A DNA stretch of 64,000 bases from Palsa-883 sp963826975 (GTDB lineage Bacteria; Pseudomonadota; Alphaproteobacteria; Acetobacterales; Acetobacteraceae). The position numbers and the translations under genes were made by a program. The stretch covers positions 215,474-279,473 of the forward strand of contig CAWGZJ010000019.1 of the NCBI GenBank assembly GCA_963826975.1, given 5' to 3'. A model generated the notes under the pieces. That model was not told the DNA's origin, searched no databases, and saw only the letters and a program-made list of their open reading frames with translations. This document shows, piece after piece, positions 26,063 to 35,196 of the stretch (the first letter of the stretch is position 1; every line of letters begins with the position of its first letter).

Positions 26063-27573
26063 CATTGCGCACTCATGCCCATTTGGTAGCGGCGCTACTG
26101 CTCGGCGCCTGCGCGGTTGGCCCGGACTTCCATCGCCCGGCCGCGCCGCAGGTGGATGGCTACACCCCGGAAAAGCCGGCCGACCCGGGGGCGACCGCCG
26201 ATGCCAAGGCGGGCGCCGCGCAGCATTTCGAAGTGGGCCAGGATATCCAGGGCGAGTGGTGGACGCTGTTCCATTACCCACCGCTGGACGAACTGGTGCA
26301 ACGTGCGCTGAAGGCCAATCCCGACATCGATGCCGCCCAGGCCGCGCTGCGCCAGGCGCGGGAGAACGCCTACGCCGGCGAGGGCGCGCTGTTCCCGACC
26401 GCCAGTGCCAATTTCCAACCGGAGCGCGAGCGGCTCAGCGGCGCAAGTTTCGGTGCGCCGAACCAGAGTCCCACGTTCAGCCTGGTCACTGCGCAGCTCA
26501 GCGTATCGTACGCGCTCGACGTGTTCGGCGGCACACGCCGGCAGATCGAGCAGTTGCGTGCGCAGGCGGAGTATCAGAGCTTCGAGCTTGAGGCGACCTA
26601 CCTGACGCTGACCTCCAACCTGGTGGTCGCTGCGATCAACGAGGCATCGTTGCGCGGACAGATCACGGCGACCGAAGAGATCATCAAGGCCGAAGCCGAC
26701 CAGCTTGACGTGGTACGCCAGCAATTGGCCGCGGGCGGTGCGTCACGCGCGGATCTGCTGACGCAGCAGGCCACGCTCCAGCAATCCCGTGCAACGCTGC
26801 CACCGTTGCGCAAGCAACTCGCCCAGCAGCGTGACCAGCTCACTGCGTTGGTCGGTGGGTTCCCCAGTCAAGAGCTTGATGCCAGGTTCGACCTTGCCGA
26901 CCTTACTCTGCCGGTCGATCTGCCGCTCAGCCTGCCTTCGCAACTTGTCGACCAGCGACCCGATGTGCGCGCGGCAGAGGCGCAGTTCCACGCCGCCAGC
27001 GCAAGCCTCGGCGTTGCGATTGCCAATCAACTGCCGCAATTCAACATCTCAGCCACGCTCGGCACCACTGCTACGGGATTCACCAATCTGTTCACGCCGG
27101 CGACCGGGGTGTGGAGCATCGTGGGCGGCATTACGCAGACGCTATTCGACGCAGGCACCCTGCTGCATAAGAAGCGTGCCGCGGCGGCCGGGCTGGAACA
27201 GTCAGCGGCACAGTATCGCAGCACGGTGATCAAGGCATTCCAGAACGTTGCCGATGCGTTGCGCGCGCTGCAATTCGACGCCGACACGCTGCACGAGCAG
27301 GCGGCGGCGGAAAAATCCGCCTCCGACAGCCTCGCGCTGGCACAGGTGCAGTACCAGGCCGGCGCAATCAGCTACCTGACCCTGTTGAACGCCGATCGCA
27401 CCTGGCAACAGGCACGGGTGTCACTTGTCCAGGCCGAGGCGGCCCGCTTCGCCGACACCGCCGCGCTGTTCCAGGCGCTGGGTGGCGGCTGGTGGCATCG
27501 CACCGATGTTGAGACCGAAACGAATGGCCCCGACCACCTGACGCCGCCGCTCGCCGCGGCGCTGCAGAACTGA
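26059..27573 (+). CDS. RND efflux outer-membrane factor, NodT/OprM family lipoprotein
   Basis: 504 residues; ATG 26059 overlaps the TetR stop (ATGA). The start is a lipoprotein signal with the lipobox LLLGAC followed by AVGPDFHRP, typical of NodT proteins. Two OEP repeats are visible, with LKANPDIDAAQAALRQAREN and DQRPDVRAAEAQFHAASASL and long coiled-coil helices. The protein forms the trimeric outer-membrane tunnel for the fusion protein and pump encoded downstream. Confidence 0.92.
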   Translation: MTLRTHAHLVAALLLGACAVGPDFHRPAAPQVDGYTPEKPADPGATADAKAGAAQHFEVGQDIQGEWWTLFHYPPLDELVQRALKANPDIDAAQAALRQARENAYAGEGALFPTASANFQPERERLSGASFGAPNQSPTFSLVTAQLSVSYALDVFGGTRRQIEQLRAQAEYQSFELEATYLTLTSNLVVAAINEASLRGQITATEEIIKAEADQLDVVRQQLAAGGASRADLLTQQATLQQSRATLPPLRKQLAQQRDQLTALVGGFPSQELDARFDLADLTLPVDLPLSLPSQLVDQRPDVRAAEAQFHAASASLGVAIANQLPQFNISATLGTTATGFTNLFTPATGVWSIVGGITQTLFDAGTLLHKKRAAAAGLEQSAAQYRSTVIKAFQNVADALRALQFDADTLHEQAAAEKSASDSLALAQVQYQAGAISYLTLLNADRTWQQARVSLVQAEAARFADTAALFQALGGGWWHRTDVETETNGPDHLTPPLAAALQN

Positions 27574-27586
27574 TGGAGACGTAACG

Positions 27587-28717
27587 ATGATCCGGCGAAT
27601 GATCCTGATGCTGGTGGTCCTCGGCGTCGTGCTGGGTGGCTACTTCGGCTTCCAGCAGTTCAAGGCGAAGATGATCCATCAATTCCTGGCCACGCTGGCC
27701 AACCCGCCGCAGACGGTTTCCACCGTCACCGCGACAACGCAGACCTGGCAGCCGCAGGCGCAGGCGGTCGGCAGCCTGCGCGCGGTGAACGGCGCGACAC
27801 TGTCGCTGGAGGTCGCCGGCGTGGTCGATCGGATCGATTTCAAATCGGGTGACGACGTCAAGGCCGGCCAGGTGCTGCTGCAATTGCGTGCAGATGACGA
27901 CACCGCGAAACTCGCCGCGCTCGACGCCAGCGCCGCGCTGGCGCAGATCAACTATGACCGCGACCAGCGGCAGTTGCGGGCCCAGGCAGTCAGCCAGTCG
28001 GTGGTCGATTCCGACAGCTACAATCTGAAGAACGCGCGCGCGCAGGCCGACGAGCAGCGTGCCGTGCTGGCGAAGAAGACCTTGCGTGCGCCGTTCGCCG
28101 GGCATCTTGGCATTCGTGCGGTCGATCTTGGCCAGTATCTCACCGCCGGCACCGCGGTCGTCACGCTGCAGGCGCTTGATCCGCTGTTCGTCGATTTTTC
28201 GGTGCCCGAGCAGGCGCTCAGCCGCGTCGCGGTCGGCCAGGCCATCACCGCCAAGATCGATACGTTCCCCGATGAAACATTCCAAGGCAAGATCATCGCG
28301 GTCAGCCCGTCGGTCGATACCAACTCGCGCAACGTGCAGATGCGCGCCACCCTGCCGAACCCGGACCATCGACTGCTGCCGGGGATGTTCGCGACAATCG
28401 GCATCGAGGCCGGCACGCCGGAGCAGCAGATCACGCTGCCGCAGACCGCGATCACCTACAATCCATATGGCAGCACGGTCTACCTGGTGGAGAAGAACGC
28501 CCAGACCGGGTCTGGGCAACCAGCGCTGGTCGCCAAGCAGAGCTTCGTCACGACAGGTGCGACGCGCGGTGACCAGGTTGCGGTCCTGAGCGGGGTCAAG
28601 CCCGGCGACACGGTGGTTTCCGCCGGTCAGATCAAGCTGCACAACGGCGCCCCGGTGGCGATCAACAACAAGGTGCAGACCGCCGACAATCCCACCCCAG
28701 CGATAATCGACCGCTGA
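27587..28717 (+). CDS. RND efflux periplasmic adaptor (membrane fusion protein)
   Basis: 376 residues. A single N-terminal membrane anchor (MILMLVVLGVVLGGYFGF) is followed by the lipoyl-type half-motifs (VVDRIDFKSGDDVKAGQVLL and APFAGHLGIRAVDLGQYL), a helical hairpin (DSYNLKNARAQADEQRAVL), and the beta-barrel and membrane-proximal domains. It bridges the inner-membrane pump and the outer-membrane factor. It lies 13 bp after the NodT gene and 19 bp before the pump gene. Confidence 0.92.
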   Translation: MIRRMILMLVVLGVVLGGYFGFQQFKAKMIHQFLATLANPPQTVSTVTATTQTWQPQAQAVGSLRAVNGATLSLEVAGVVDRIDFKSGDDVKAGQVLLQLRADDDTAKLAALDASAALAQINYDRDQRQLRAQAVSQSVVDSDSYNLKNARAQADEQRAVLAKKTLRAPFAGHLGIRAVDLGQYLTAGTAVVTLQALDPLFVDFSVPEQALSRVAVGQAITAKIDTFPDETFQGKIIAVSPSVDTNSRNVQMRATLPNPDHRLLPGMFATIGIEAGTPEQQITLPQTAITYNPYGSTVYLVEKNAQTGSGQPALVAKQSFVTTGATRGDQVAVLSGVKPGDTVVSAGQIKLHNGAPVAINNKVQTADNPTPAIIDR

Positions 28718-28736
28718 GCGGGCAGGAGACGGACCC

Positions 28737-31700
28737 ATGCGCTTCACCGACATCTTCATCCGCCGCCCGGTGCTGGCAACCGTCGTCAGCCTGTTGATCC
28801 TGGTGCTCGGCCTGCGCGCCATGGGCACCTTGCAGGTGCTGCAATACCCGAAGACCGAGAACGCCGTCGTCACCATCATGACGATCTACTACGGGGCCGA
28901 CCCGGACGTCATCGTCGGCTTCATCACCACGCCGCTGGAGAACGCGATCGCGCAGGCGAACGGCATCGACTACATGCAGTCCACCAGCCAGTCCGGCGTC
29001 AGCACGATCACCGTCTATCTGCGGCTGAACTACGATGCGGACAAGGCACTGACCGAGATCAACACCAAGATCGCCTCGGTGCTGAACCAGTTGCCGTCCG
29101 GCACGCAGCAACCGGTGTTGACCGTGAAGGTCGGGCAGACCATCGATGCAATGTATATCGGCTTCAATTCCAATGTGCTCGGCGCCAACCAGATCACCGA
29201 CTACCTGGTGCGCGTCGTGCAGCCGAAATTGCAGGCGGTGCCCGGGGTGCAAACCGCGGAGTTGCTGGGCGGCAAATATTTTGCGCTGCGTGCCTGGCTG
29301 GATCCGGAAAAGCTTGCCGCGCAGGGCCTGACTGCGGCCGACGTCGCGACGGCGCTGGCCGCCAACAACTACATCTCCGGCGTCGGCACCACCAAAGGCC
29401 AGATGGTGCAGGTCAACCTGAGTGCCTCGACAGACCTGCACACGCTCAACTCGTTCCGCGATCTGATTTTGAAACAATCCGGCCCGGCGATCGTCCGGCT
29501 GAAGGACGTGGCAAATGTCACGCTCGGCAACGACGACTATGAATCACAGGTCGGCTTCGATGGCCAGAGCGCCGTCTATATCGGCATCCAGGTGGCACCG
29601 GGCGCCAATCTGCTCGACGTCATCAAGGGCGTGCGCGCGATCTTTCCGGGCATCCAGGCGGGGCTGCCGCAAGGCCTGAATGGGGCGATCGTCTACGATT
29701 CGACCGACTTCGTCTCCAGTTCGATCAACGAGGTGGTTCGCTCGCTGGTCGAGGCGGTGCTGATCGTCACCGTGGTGGTGTTCGTCTTCCTCGGCTCGCC
29801 GCGGTCCGTGCTGATCCCGGTCATCGCGATTCCGCTGTCGCTGATCGGCACCTTCACGATGATGCTGCTGTTCGGCTTCTCCATCAATCTGCTGACCCTG
29901 CTCGCGCTGGTGCTGGCGATCGGCCTGGTGGTGGACGACGCGATCATCGTGGTGGAGAACGTCAACCGCCATCTGGAAGACGGCATGCAGCCCATTCCGG
30001 CGGCGATACAGGCAGCGCACGAGCTGGCCGGGCCGATCATTGCGATGACCGTCGTGCTTGTCGCGGTCTACGTGCCGATCGGCTTCCAGGGCGGCCTGAC
30101 CGGCGCACTGTTCACCGAGTTCGCCTTCACCTTGGTCGGCGCGGTTACGGTCTCCGCCATCATCGCTCTGACCTTGTCGCCGATGATGACCTCGCGGCTG
30201 CTGCGCCCGCACGTGGCGGGCGCGCGGGATTGGGAATCGCGGCTCGTCGGCTTCATCGATCGCCGCTTCGGCACGCTGCACCGCGGCTACCAGCGCTGGC
30301 TCGCCGGCAGCCTGAACTATCTGCCGGTCACCGCGACCTTCGCGCTGATCATCCTCGGCAGCATCTATTTCTTCTACACGGACGCGAACACCGAACTGGC
30401 GCCGGAGGAGGACCAGGGGGTGGTCATCACCTCGGCCACCTCGGCGCCGAATGCCACGCTGGCGCAGCGCCTGCTGTACGACCGGCAGGTCTACGAGGCT
30501 TTCGCCAGCTTTCCGGAAATGGCGCATGTGTTCCAGCTCGATGTGCCCGGCCAGAACATCGGCGGCATGGTGCTGAAGCCATGGGATCAGCGCGCGCGCA
30601 CCACCGCGGTGTTGCAGCCGATGGTGCAGCAGGCGATGGCCGGCATCGCCGGGCAACGCGTCGTGGCGTTCCAGCCGCCGCCATTGCCCGGCGGAATCGG
30701 CCTGCCGGTGCAGTTCGTCATAGGCACCACCGAACCGTTCCTGCAACTGAACGACGTGACGCAGAGCTTCCTGCAGCAGGCGCTGGCCAGCGGGCTGTTC
30801 ATCTTCCTCGATACCGACCTGCGCATCGACAACCCGCAGGTCACCGTGCAGATCGACCGCAGCAAGGCCGCGTTGATGGGCCTGAAAATGAGCGATGTCG
30901 GCGGCGCGCTGGCCTCGATGCTCGGCGGCGGCTACGTCAATTATTTCGGGCTCGACGGACGGTCCTACAAGGTCATCCCGCAGGTGCAGCAGAACTATCG
31001 GCTGAACCCCGCGCAGGTGCTGGACTACCACATCCGCACCGCCAGCGGCGCCTCGGTGCCGCTGTCGACCATTGCCCGCGTGGTGACCCACACGGAGCCG
31101 GAGTCGTTCAACCACTTCCAGCAGCTCAATGCCGCCTTGATCCAGGGCGTCGTGGCGCCGGGGGTTACGATGGGCACGGCGATGACGTTCCTGGACGATC
31201 TCGCCGCGCGCACGCTGCCGCCGGCCTATTCGGTCGACTACGGCGGACAGTTCCGCCAGTTGAAGCAGGAATCCGGCGGCTTCGTGGCCACCTTCGGCTT
31301 CGCGCTGATCATCATCTTCCTGGCGCTCGCCGCGCTGTTCGAAAGCTTCCGCGATCCGTTCATCATCCTGGTCTCGGTACCGATGTCGATCGCCGGGGCG
31401 CTGTTCTTCGTCGCTCTCGGTGTCAAAGGCGCCAGCCTCAACATCTATACCGAGGTCGGACTGGTCACCCTGATGGGTCTGATCAGCAAGCACGGCATCC
31501 TAATCGTGGAATTCGCCAACGGGCTGCAACGCGAGGGTCGCACCAAGCGCCAGGCGATCGAGCAGGCTGCGGGCATCCGGCTGCGCCCGATCCTGATGAC
31601 CACCGCGGCGATGGTGCTGGGTGTGGTGCCGCTGATCACCGCCTCCGGCGCCGGCGCGGTGTCGCGCTTCGACATGGGGCTGGTGATCGCGACCGGATTG

Positions 31701-31826
31701 GCAATCGGCACATTGTTCACCTTGTTCGTGGTCCCCGCGGTGTACCTTCTGATGGCGGCCGACCACCACACACAGGCGGTCGATCAGCCGGACGCAGGCA
31801 CCACCACCCAGGCGGCACTGCATTGA
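28737..31826 (+). CDS. RND multidrug efflux pump, HAE1 family
   Basis: 1029 residues, the usual length for AcrB/MexB-type pumps. The start (FTDIFIRRPVLATVVSLLIL) and the large periplasmic loops are standard. The proton-relay pair of Asp residues is in LALVLAIGLVVDDAIIVVEN, and the second half repeats the fold (TEVGLVTLMGLISKHGILIV). It exports drugs, lipids or other hydrophobic compounds by proton antiport. The gene closes the TetR-regulated operon and is followed by a terminator hairpin. Confidence 0.93.
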   Translation: MRFTDIFIRRPVLATVVSLLILVLGLRAMGTLQVLQYPKTENAVVTIMTIYYGADPDVIVGFITTPLENAIAQANGIDYMQSTSQSGVSTITVYLRLNYDADKALTEINTKIASVLNQLPSGTQQPVLTVKVGQTIDAMYIGFNSNVLGANQITDYLVRVVQPKLQAVPGVQTAELLGGKYFALRAWLDPEKLAAQGLTAADVATALAANNYISGVGTTKGQMVQVNLSASTDLHTLNSFRDLILKQSGPAIVRLKDVANVTLGNDDYESQVGFDGQSAVYIGIQVAPGANLLDVIKGVRAIFPGIQAGLPQGLNGAIVYDSTDFVSSSINEVVRSLVEAVLIVTVVVFVFLGSPRSVLIPVIAIPLSLIGTFTMMLLFGFSINLLTLLALVLAIGLVVDDAIIVVENVNRHLEDGMQPIPAAIQAAHELAGPIIAMTVVLVAVYVPIGFQGGLTGALFTEFAFTLVGAVTVSAIIALTLSPMMTSRLLRPHVAGARDWESRLVGFIDRRFGTLHRGYQRWLAGSLNYLPVTATFALIILGSIYFFYTDANTELAPEEDQGVVITSATSAPNATLAQRLLYDRQVYEAFASFPEMAHVFQLDVPGQNIGGMVLKPWDQRARTTAVLQPMVQQAMAGIAGQRVVAFQPPPLPGGIGLPVQFVIGTTEPFLQLNDVTQSFLQQALASGLFIFLDTDLRIDNPQVTVQIDRSKAALMGLKMSDVGGALASMLGGGYVNYFGLDGRSYKVIPQVQQNYRLNPAQVLDYHIRTASGASVPLSTIARVVTHTEPESFNHFQQLNAALIQGVVAPGVTMGTAMTFLDDLAARTLPPAYSVDYGGQFRQLKQESGGFVATFGFALIIIFLALAALFESFRDPFIILVSVPMSIAGALFFVALGVKGASLNIYTEVGLVTLMGLISKHGILIVEFANGLQREGRTKRQAIEQAAGIRLRPILMTTAAMVLGVVPLITASGAGAVSRFDMGLVIATGLAIGTLFTLFVVPAVYLLMAADHHTQAVDQPDAGTTTQAALH

Positions 31827-31847
31827 CACAAGCGCCGCCGCCGCTAT

Positions 31848-31874
31848 AAGGCCCGCTTCCCGGCGGCGGGCCTT
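31848..31874 (+). terminator. Terminator hairpin between the efflux operon and rplU
   Basis: A perfect 9-bp stem aaggcccgc/gcgggcctt with a 9-base loop follows the pump stop by about 20 bases. It could also act in the rplU leader. Confidence 0.6.
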
Positions 31875-31915
31875 CCCGACCGCCCGCGACGTGTTGACCT
31901 GAGGAACTGACCGCC

Positions 31916-32491
31916 ATGTTTGCCGTGATCCGCACCGGCGGAAAGCAGTACCGCGTAACGCCGAACGCGGTGCTGAAGGTGGAAAAACTGGACGCCGAGC
32001 CCGGCTCGACGGTCACCTTCACCGACGTGCTGGCCGTGGGTGGCGCGGGTGGTTTGACCGTTGGTTCCCCGCTGGTTGCCGGCGCCTCGGTCACCGCGAC
32101 GGTGATCGCGCAGGACCGGCTGGACAAGGTCATCATTTTCAAGAAGCGCCGCCGGCAGAACAGCCGACGCAAGAACGGCCATCGGCAGCACGTCACGGTG
32201 CTGCGCGTCGCCGGGTTCGCCAGGGACGGTGAGGCGCTGAGTGAAACGCCGGCAGCGAAAGCGGCGGCCGAGGCTGCACCGGTTGAACCTGCCCCGGCTG
32301 CCATCGATGCCACCGAATCGCTTGCCGTCGTCTCCGGCGAGAACCCTGAGAACGTTGCCCCCATCGCCGAGCCCGAAGCTACGCCGCCAGAGCCGGGTCC
32401 GGCTGCCGCCGAATCGCTCGCCGTCGTCGCCGGCGAGAACCCCGAAAACGTAGCCCCGGCCACCGCGCCGGGGGTTGTCCCGCAGGAGTAA
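31916..32491 (+). CDS. rplU: 50S ribosomal protein L21 with a long C-terminal extension
   Basis: 191 residues from ATG 31916. Residues 1-103 are a normal L21 (FAVIRTGGKQYRVTPNAVLK, then FKKRRRQNSRRKNGHRQHVT). The remaining ~88 residues are an acidic Ala/Pro/Glu tail that repeats ESLAVVSGENPENVAP and ESLAVVAGENPENVAP. L21 binds 23S rRNA in the large subunit; the tail is probably disordered and exposed. It is the first gene of rplU-rpmA, six bases before rpmA. Confidence 0.93.
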   Translation: MFAVIRTGGKQYRVTPNAVLKVEKLDAEPGSTVTFTDVLAVGGAGGLTVGSPLVAGASVTATVIAQDRLDKVIIFKKRRRQNSRRKNGHRQHVTVLRVAGFARDGEALSETPAAKAAAEAAPVEPAPAAIDATESLAVVSGENPENVAPIAEPEATPPEPGPAAAESLAVVAGENPENVAPATAPGVVPQE

Positions 32492-32497
32492 CGGGTC

Positions 32498-32767
32498 ATG
32501 GCACACAAGAAGGCAGGCGGCTCTTCGCGCAACGGGCGCGACACGGAAGGCCGGCGCCTCGGCATCAAGAAGTCCGGCGGCCAGAGCGTGATCGCCGGCA
32601 ACATCATCCTTCGCCAGCGCGGCACCAAATGGAAACCCGGCGAGCATGTCGGCCTGGGCCGCGATCACACGATCTTCGCGCTGGTCGACGGACACGTGGA
32701 GTTCACCCGCAAGGCCGAGGGGCGCGTACACGTGTCCGTGCGACCGTTGCCGGTGGCCGCCGAATAA
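32498..32767 (+). CDS. rpmA: 50S ribosomal protein L27
   Basis: 89 residues, beginning AHKKAGGSSRNGRDTEGRRL and containing GGQSVIAGNIILRQRGTKW, the diagnostic L27 segments. The N-terminal tail reaches the peptidyl-transferase centre. It directly follows rplU in the conserved pair, and a terminator hairpin separates it from obgE. Confidence 0.97.
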   Translation: MAHKKAGGSSRNGRDTEGRRLGIKKSGGQSVIAGNIILRQRGTKWKPGEHVGLGRDHTIFALVDGHVEFTRKAEGRVHVSVRPLPVAAE

Positions 32768-32794
32768 CGCGTCGGTCCCGTTTTGCGTGTCTAG

Positions 32795-32820
32795 CGGGGG
32801 TCGGCGCCAGCCGGCCCCCG
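32795..32820 (+). terminator. Terminator after rpmA
   Basis: A hairpin with arms cgggggtcggc and gccggcccccg (one G-U pair) and loop gcca lies 27 bases after rpmA and is followed by ttgtcgtt. Confidence 0.65.
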
Positions 32821-32884
32821 TTGTCGTTCCAGCCCACCGCTTGAGCCCAACCGTCGAACCAGCCAACCGTCAAACCGGAATGTC

Positions 32885-34034
32885 ATGAAGTTTCTCGACC
32901 AGGCCAAGATCTACCTGCGCTCCGGTGACGGCGGCGACGGCGTGGTCGCGTTCCGGCGCGAGAAGTACATCGAGTTCGGCGGCCCGGACGGCGGGACCGG
33001 CGGCAAGGGCGGCGACATCGTGCTGGAGGCGGTGCAGAACCTGAACACGCTGATCGACTTCCGCTACACCCAGCATTTCCGCGCCCGCAAAGGCGGCAAC
33101 GGCAGCGGCGGCGACCGCACCGGCGCCGGTGCGCCCGACGTGGTGATCAAGGTGCCGGTCGGGACCGAGGTGCTCGGCGACGACCGCGAGACGCTGCTGG
33201 CGGACCTCGATCGCCCGGGCAAGCGTGTTGTGCTGTTACAAGGTGGCGACGGCGGGTTCGGGAACACGCACTTCAAGTCCTCGACCAACCGGGCGCCGCG
33301 GCGGCGCGACAAAGGCTGGCCTGGCGAGGAGCGTTGGGTCTGGCTGCGGCTGAAGCTGATCGCCGACGCGGGCTTGGTCGGGCTGCCGAATGCCGGGAAA
33401 TCGACCCTTCTGGCGGCGGCCTCGGCAGCGCGGCCGAAGATCGCCGACTATCCATTCACCACGCTGCATCCGCAGCTTGGCGTGGTGCGGCTGTCGGCGA
33501 TGGAAGAGTTCGTGCTGGCCGACATCCCAGGGCTGATCGAGGGCGCGCATGACGGGGCGGGTCTCGGCGACCGATTCCTGGGTCATGTCGAGCGCTGTGC
33601 GGTGCTGCTTCATTTGGTGGATGGCGCCGCCGGCGATGTGGTGCGCGCCTGGCGCACGGTGCGCGCCGAGCTGGCCGAGTATGGCGGCGGCCTGGCGGAC
33701 AAGCCCGAGCTGATCGGCCTGAACAAGTCGGACGCGATGACCCCGCGCGAGGTGTCGGCACGTCGGGCGGCGCTGGCGAAGGCCTCGGGGCGGCCGGTGA
33801 TGGTGACTGTCGGGCGTCACCGGCCAAGGCGTCCTCGAAGTGCTACGCGCGCTGCAGCGCACGATCACCACTTCTGCTGCTACTCCCTCTCCCCTTGAGG
33901 GAGAGGGCCGGGGTGAGGGGTTGGGGCGCGCCGACCCCTCACCCCGACCCTCTCCCTCAAGGGGAGAGGGAGAAAAAAGGCTCAACTCCGGCCTCCGCAT
34001 AACCCCCCTCCCCGCCACCACCGACCGAGCATGA
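32885..34034 (+). CDS. obgE: GTPase ObgE/CgtA, frameshifted near its 3' end
   Basis: From ATG 32885 the Obg glycine-rich domain (YLRSGDGGDGVVAFRREKYI) and the GTPase domain are normal: G1 GLPNAGKSTLL, G3 DIPGLIEGAHDGAGLG, G4 LNKSD. After GRPVMVTV the frame changes: the annotated-style frame ends at 33898 with an unrelated Arg-rich tail. The proper continuation (GVTGQGVLEVLRALQR) is in the next frame and ends at 34034, overlapping proB. The span 32885-34034 is one base longer than a multiple of three, so one extra base, probably a G near 33813-33816, explains it. The shift removes the G5 motif of a normally essential ribosome-assembly GTPase. The last ~35 codons of the restored frame are the palindrome at 33884-33971. 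Confidence 0.85.
33884..33971. repeat. 38-bp-arm palindromic mobile repeat
   Basis: An 88-bp near-perfect inverted repeat: 38-bp arms (left starting tccctctccccttgaggg) with one mismatch around a 12-base loop tggggcgcgccg. It lies at the 3' end of obgE and, in the corrected frame, is translated as the well-known repeat peptide SPLEGEGRGEG. A related half copy (gcgcgccgacccctc then ccctcaagggg) lies inside the 129-bp array at 9185-9232. Confidence 0.9.
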
Positions 34035-35146
34035 CGCCCTCCCTCATCTCCGCGCAGCGCCTGGTGGTGAAAATCGGCAGCGCCCTCTTGGTCGACCCGC
34101 ATCAGGCTGCCCCCCGCGCCGCCTGGCTCGCCGGCATCGCCGCCGACATCGCCGCGCTGCGCGCTCGCGGCGTGGCGGTGATCGTCGTCTCCTCCGGCGC
34201 CATCGCGCTGGCCCGGCGAACGCTCGGCCTCACTCGCCGCCGGCTGAAACTCGAAGAACAGCAAGCCGCCGCGGCGGTCGGCCAGATCCGTCTTGCCCAG
34301 GCATGGAGCGAGGCGCTGTCCGCCAACGGCCTGACCGCCGCGCAACTGCTGCTGACGCTGGACGACACCGAGGACCGCCGCCGCTACCTCAACGCGCGCG
34401 AGACGCTAAGCACGCTGCTCGGCCTGGGCTGCGTCCCGGTGATCAACGAGAACGACACCATCGCAACCACGGAGATCCGCTTCGGCGACAACGACCGCCT
34501 GGCCGCGCGCGTCGCCGAGATGGTGCAGGCCGACCAGCTTATTCTGCTGTCCGACATCGACGGCCTCTACACCGCGGACCCTAGGCGGGACCCGGCCGCC
34601 ACGCACATCCCGGTGGTCGAAACGCTGACGCCGGAGATCGAGGTGATGGGGGGAGAGCCGCCACCCGGCTACTCCTCGGGCGGTATGCGCACCAAGTTGG
34701 TGGCGGCGCGCATCGCCACGCAGGCCGGCTGCGCCATGGCGATCGCGCACGGCCACACGGCGCACCCGCTGGCGGCACTGGAGCACGGCGCGCGCTGCAC
34801 CTGGTTCCTGCCGGCGCCGGAAGGCCGCTCGGCCCGCAAGCGTTGGATCGCCGGCTCGCTGGCGCCGTTGGGCACCTATACGGTCGATGCCGGCGCGGCG
34901 CGGGCGCTGAAGGGCGGGCGGTCGCTGCTGCCCGCGGGCGTGCGCGGTGTCGAGGGCGCGTTCCAGCGTGGTGATCCGGTGGTGGTGGTCGATCCGGCCG
35001 GCGCGGCGCTGGCACGTGGGCTGAGCGCCTATGCCAGCGGCGATGCGGAACAGATCATCGGCCATCGATCCGATGAGATCGAAACGATCCTGGGCTGGCG
35101 CGGTCGCGACGAGCTGATCCACCGGGATGATCTGGTGCTGCTGTAA
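34031..35146 (+). CDS. proB: Glutamate 5-kinase
   Basis: 371 residues, ATG 34031 overlapping the restored obgE stop. The amino-acid kinase domain shows RLVVKIGSALLVDP, VIVVSSGAIALARRTLGL, the substrate loop NENDTIATTEIRFGDNDRLA and the ATP loop SSGGMRTKLVAARIAT. A C-terminal PUA domain follows (RGVEGAFQRGDPVVVVDPAG). The enzyme makes glutamyl 5-phosphate, the first step of proline synthesis. The placement after obgE is typical of alphaproteobacteria. Confidence 0.95.
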   Translation: MTPSLISAQRLVVKIGSALLVDPHQAAPRAAWLAGIAADIAALRARGVAVIVVSSGAIALARRTLGLTRRRLKLEEQQAAAAVGQIRLAQAWSEALSANGLTAAQLLLTLDDTEDRRRYLNARETLSTLLGLGCVPVINENDTIATTEIRFGDNDRLAARVAEMVQADQLILLSDIDGLYTADPRRDPAATHIPVVETLTPEIEVMGGEPPPGYSSGGMRTKLVAARIATQAGCAMAIAHGHTAHPLAALEHGARCTWFLPAPEGRSARKRWIAGSLAPLGTYTVDAGAARALKGGRSLLPAGVRGVEGAFQRGDPVVVVDPAGAALARGLSAYASGDAEQIIGHRSDEIETILGWRGRDELIHRDDLVLL

Positions 35147-35196
35147 CGCAACGGCTCGAAGGCCCAGCGTCGCTCGATCGCCGACCCCTTCAATCG

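Noticed and set aside
29544..31493. 649-codon minus-strand open frame, and a 539-codon plus-strand frame at 30230-31849
   Set aside because: Both are shadows of the RND pump gene, rich in Arg, His and Gln without domains.
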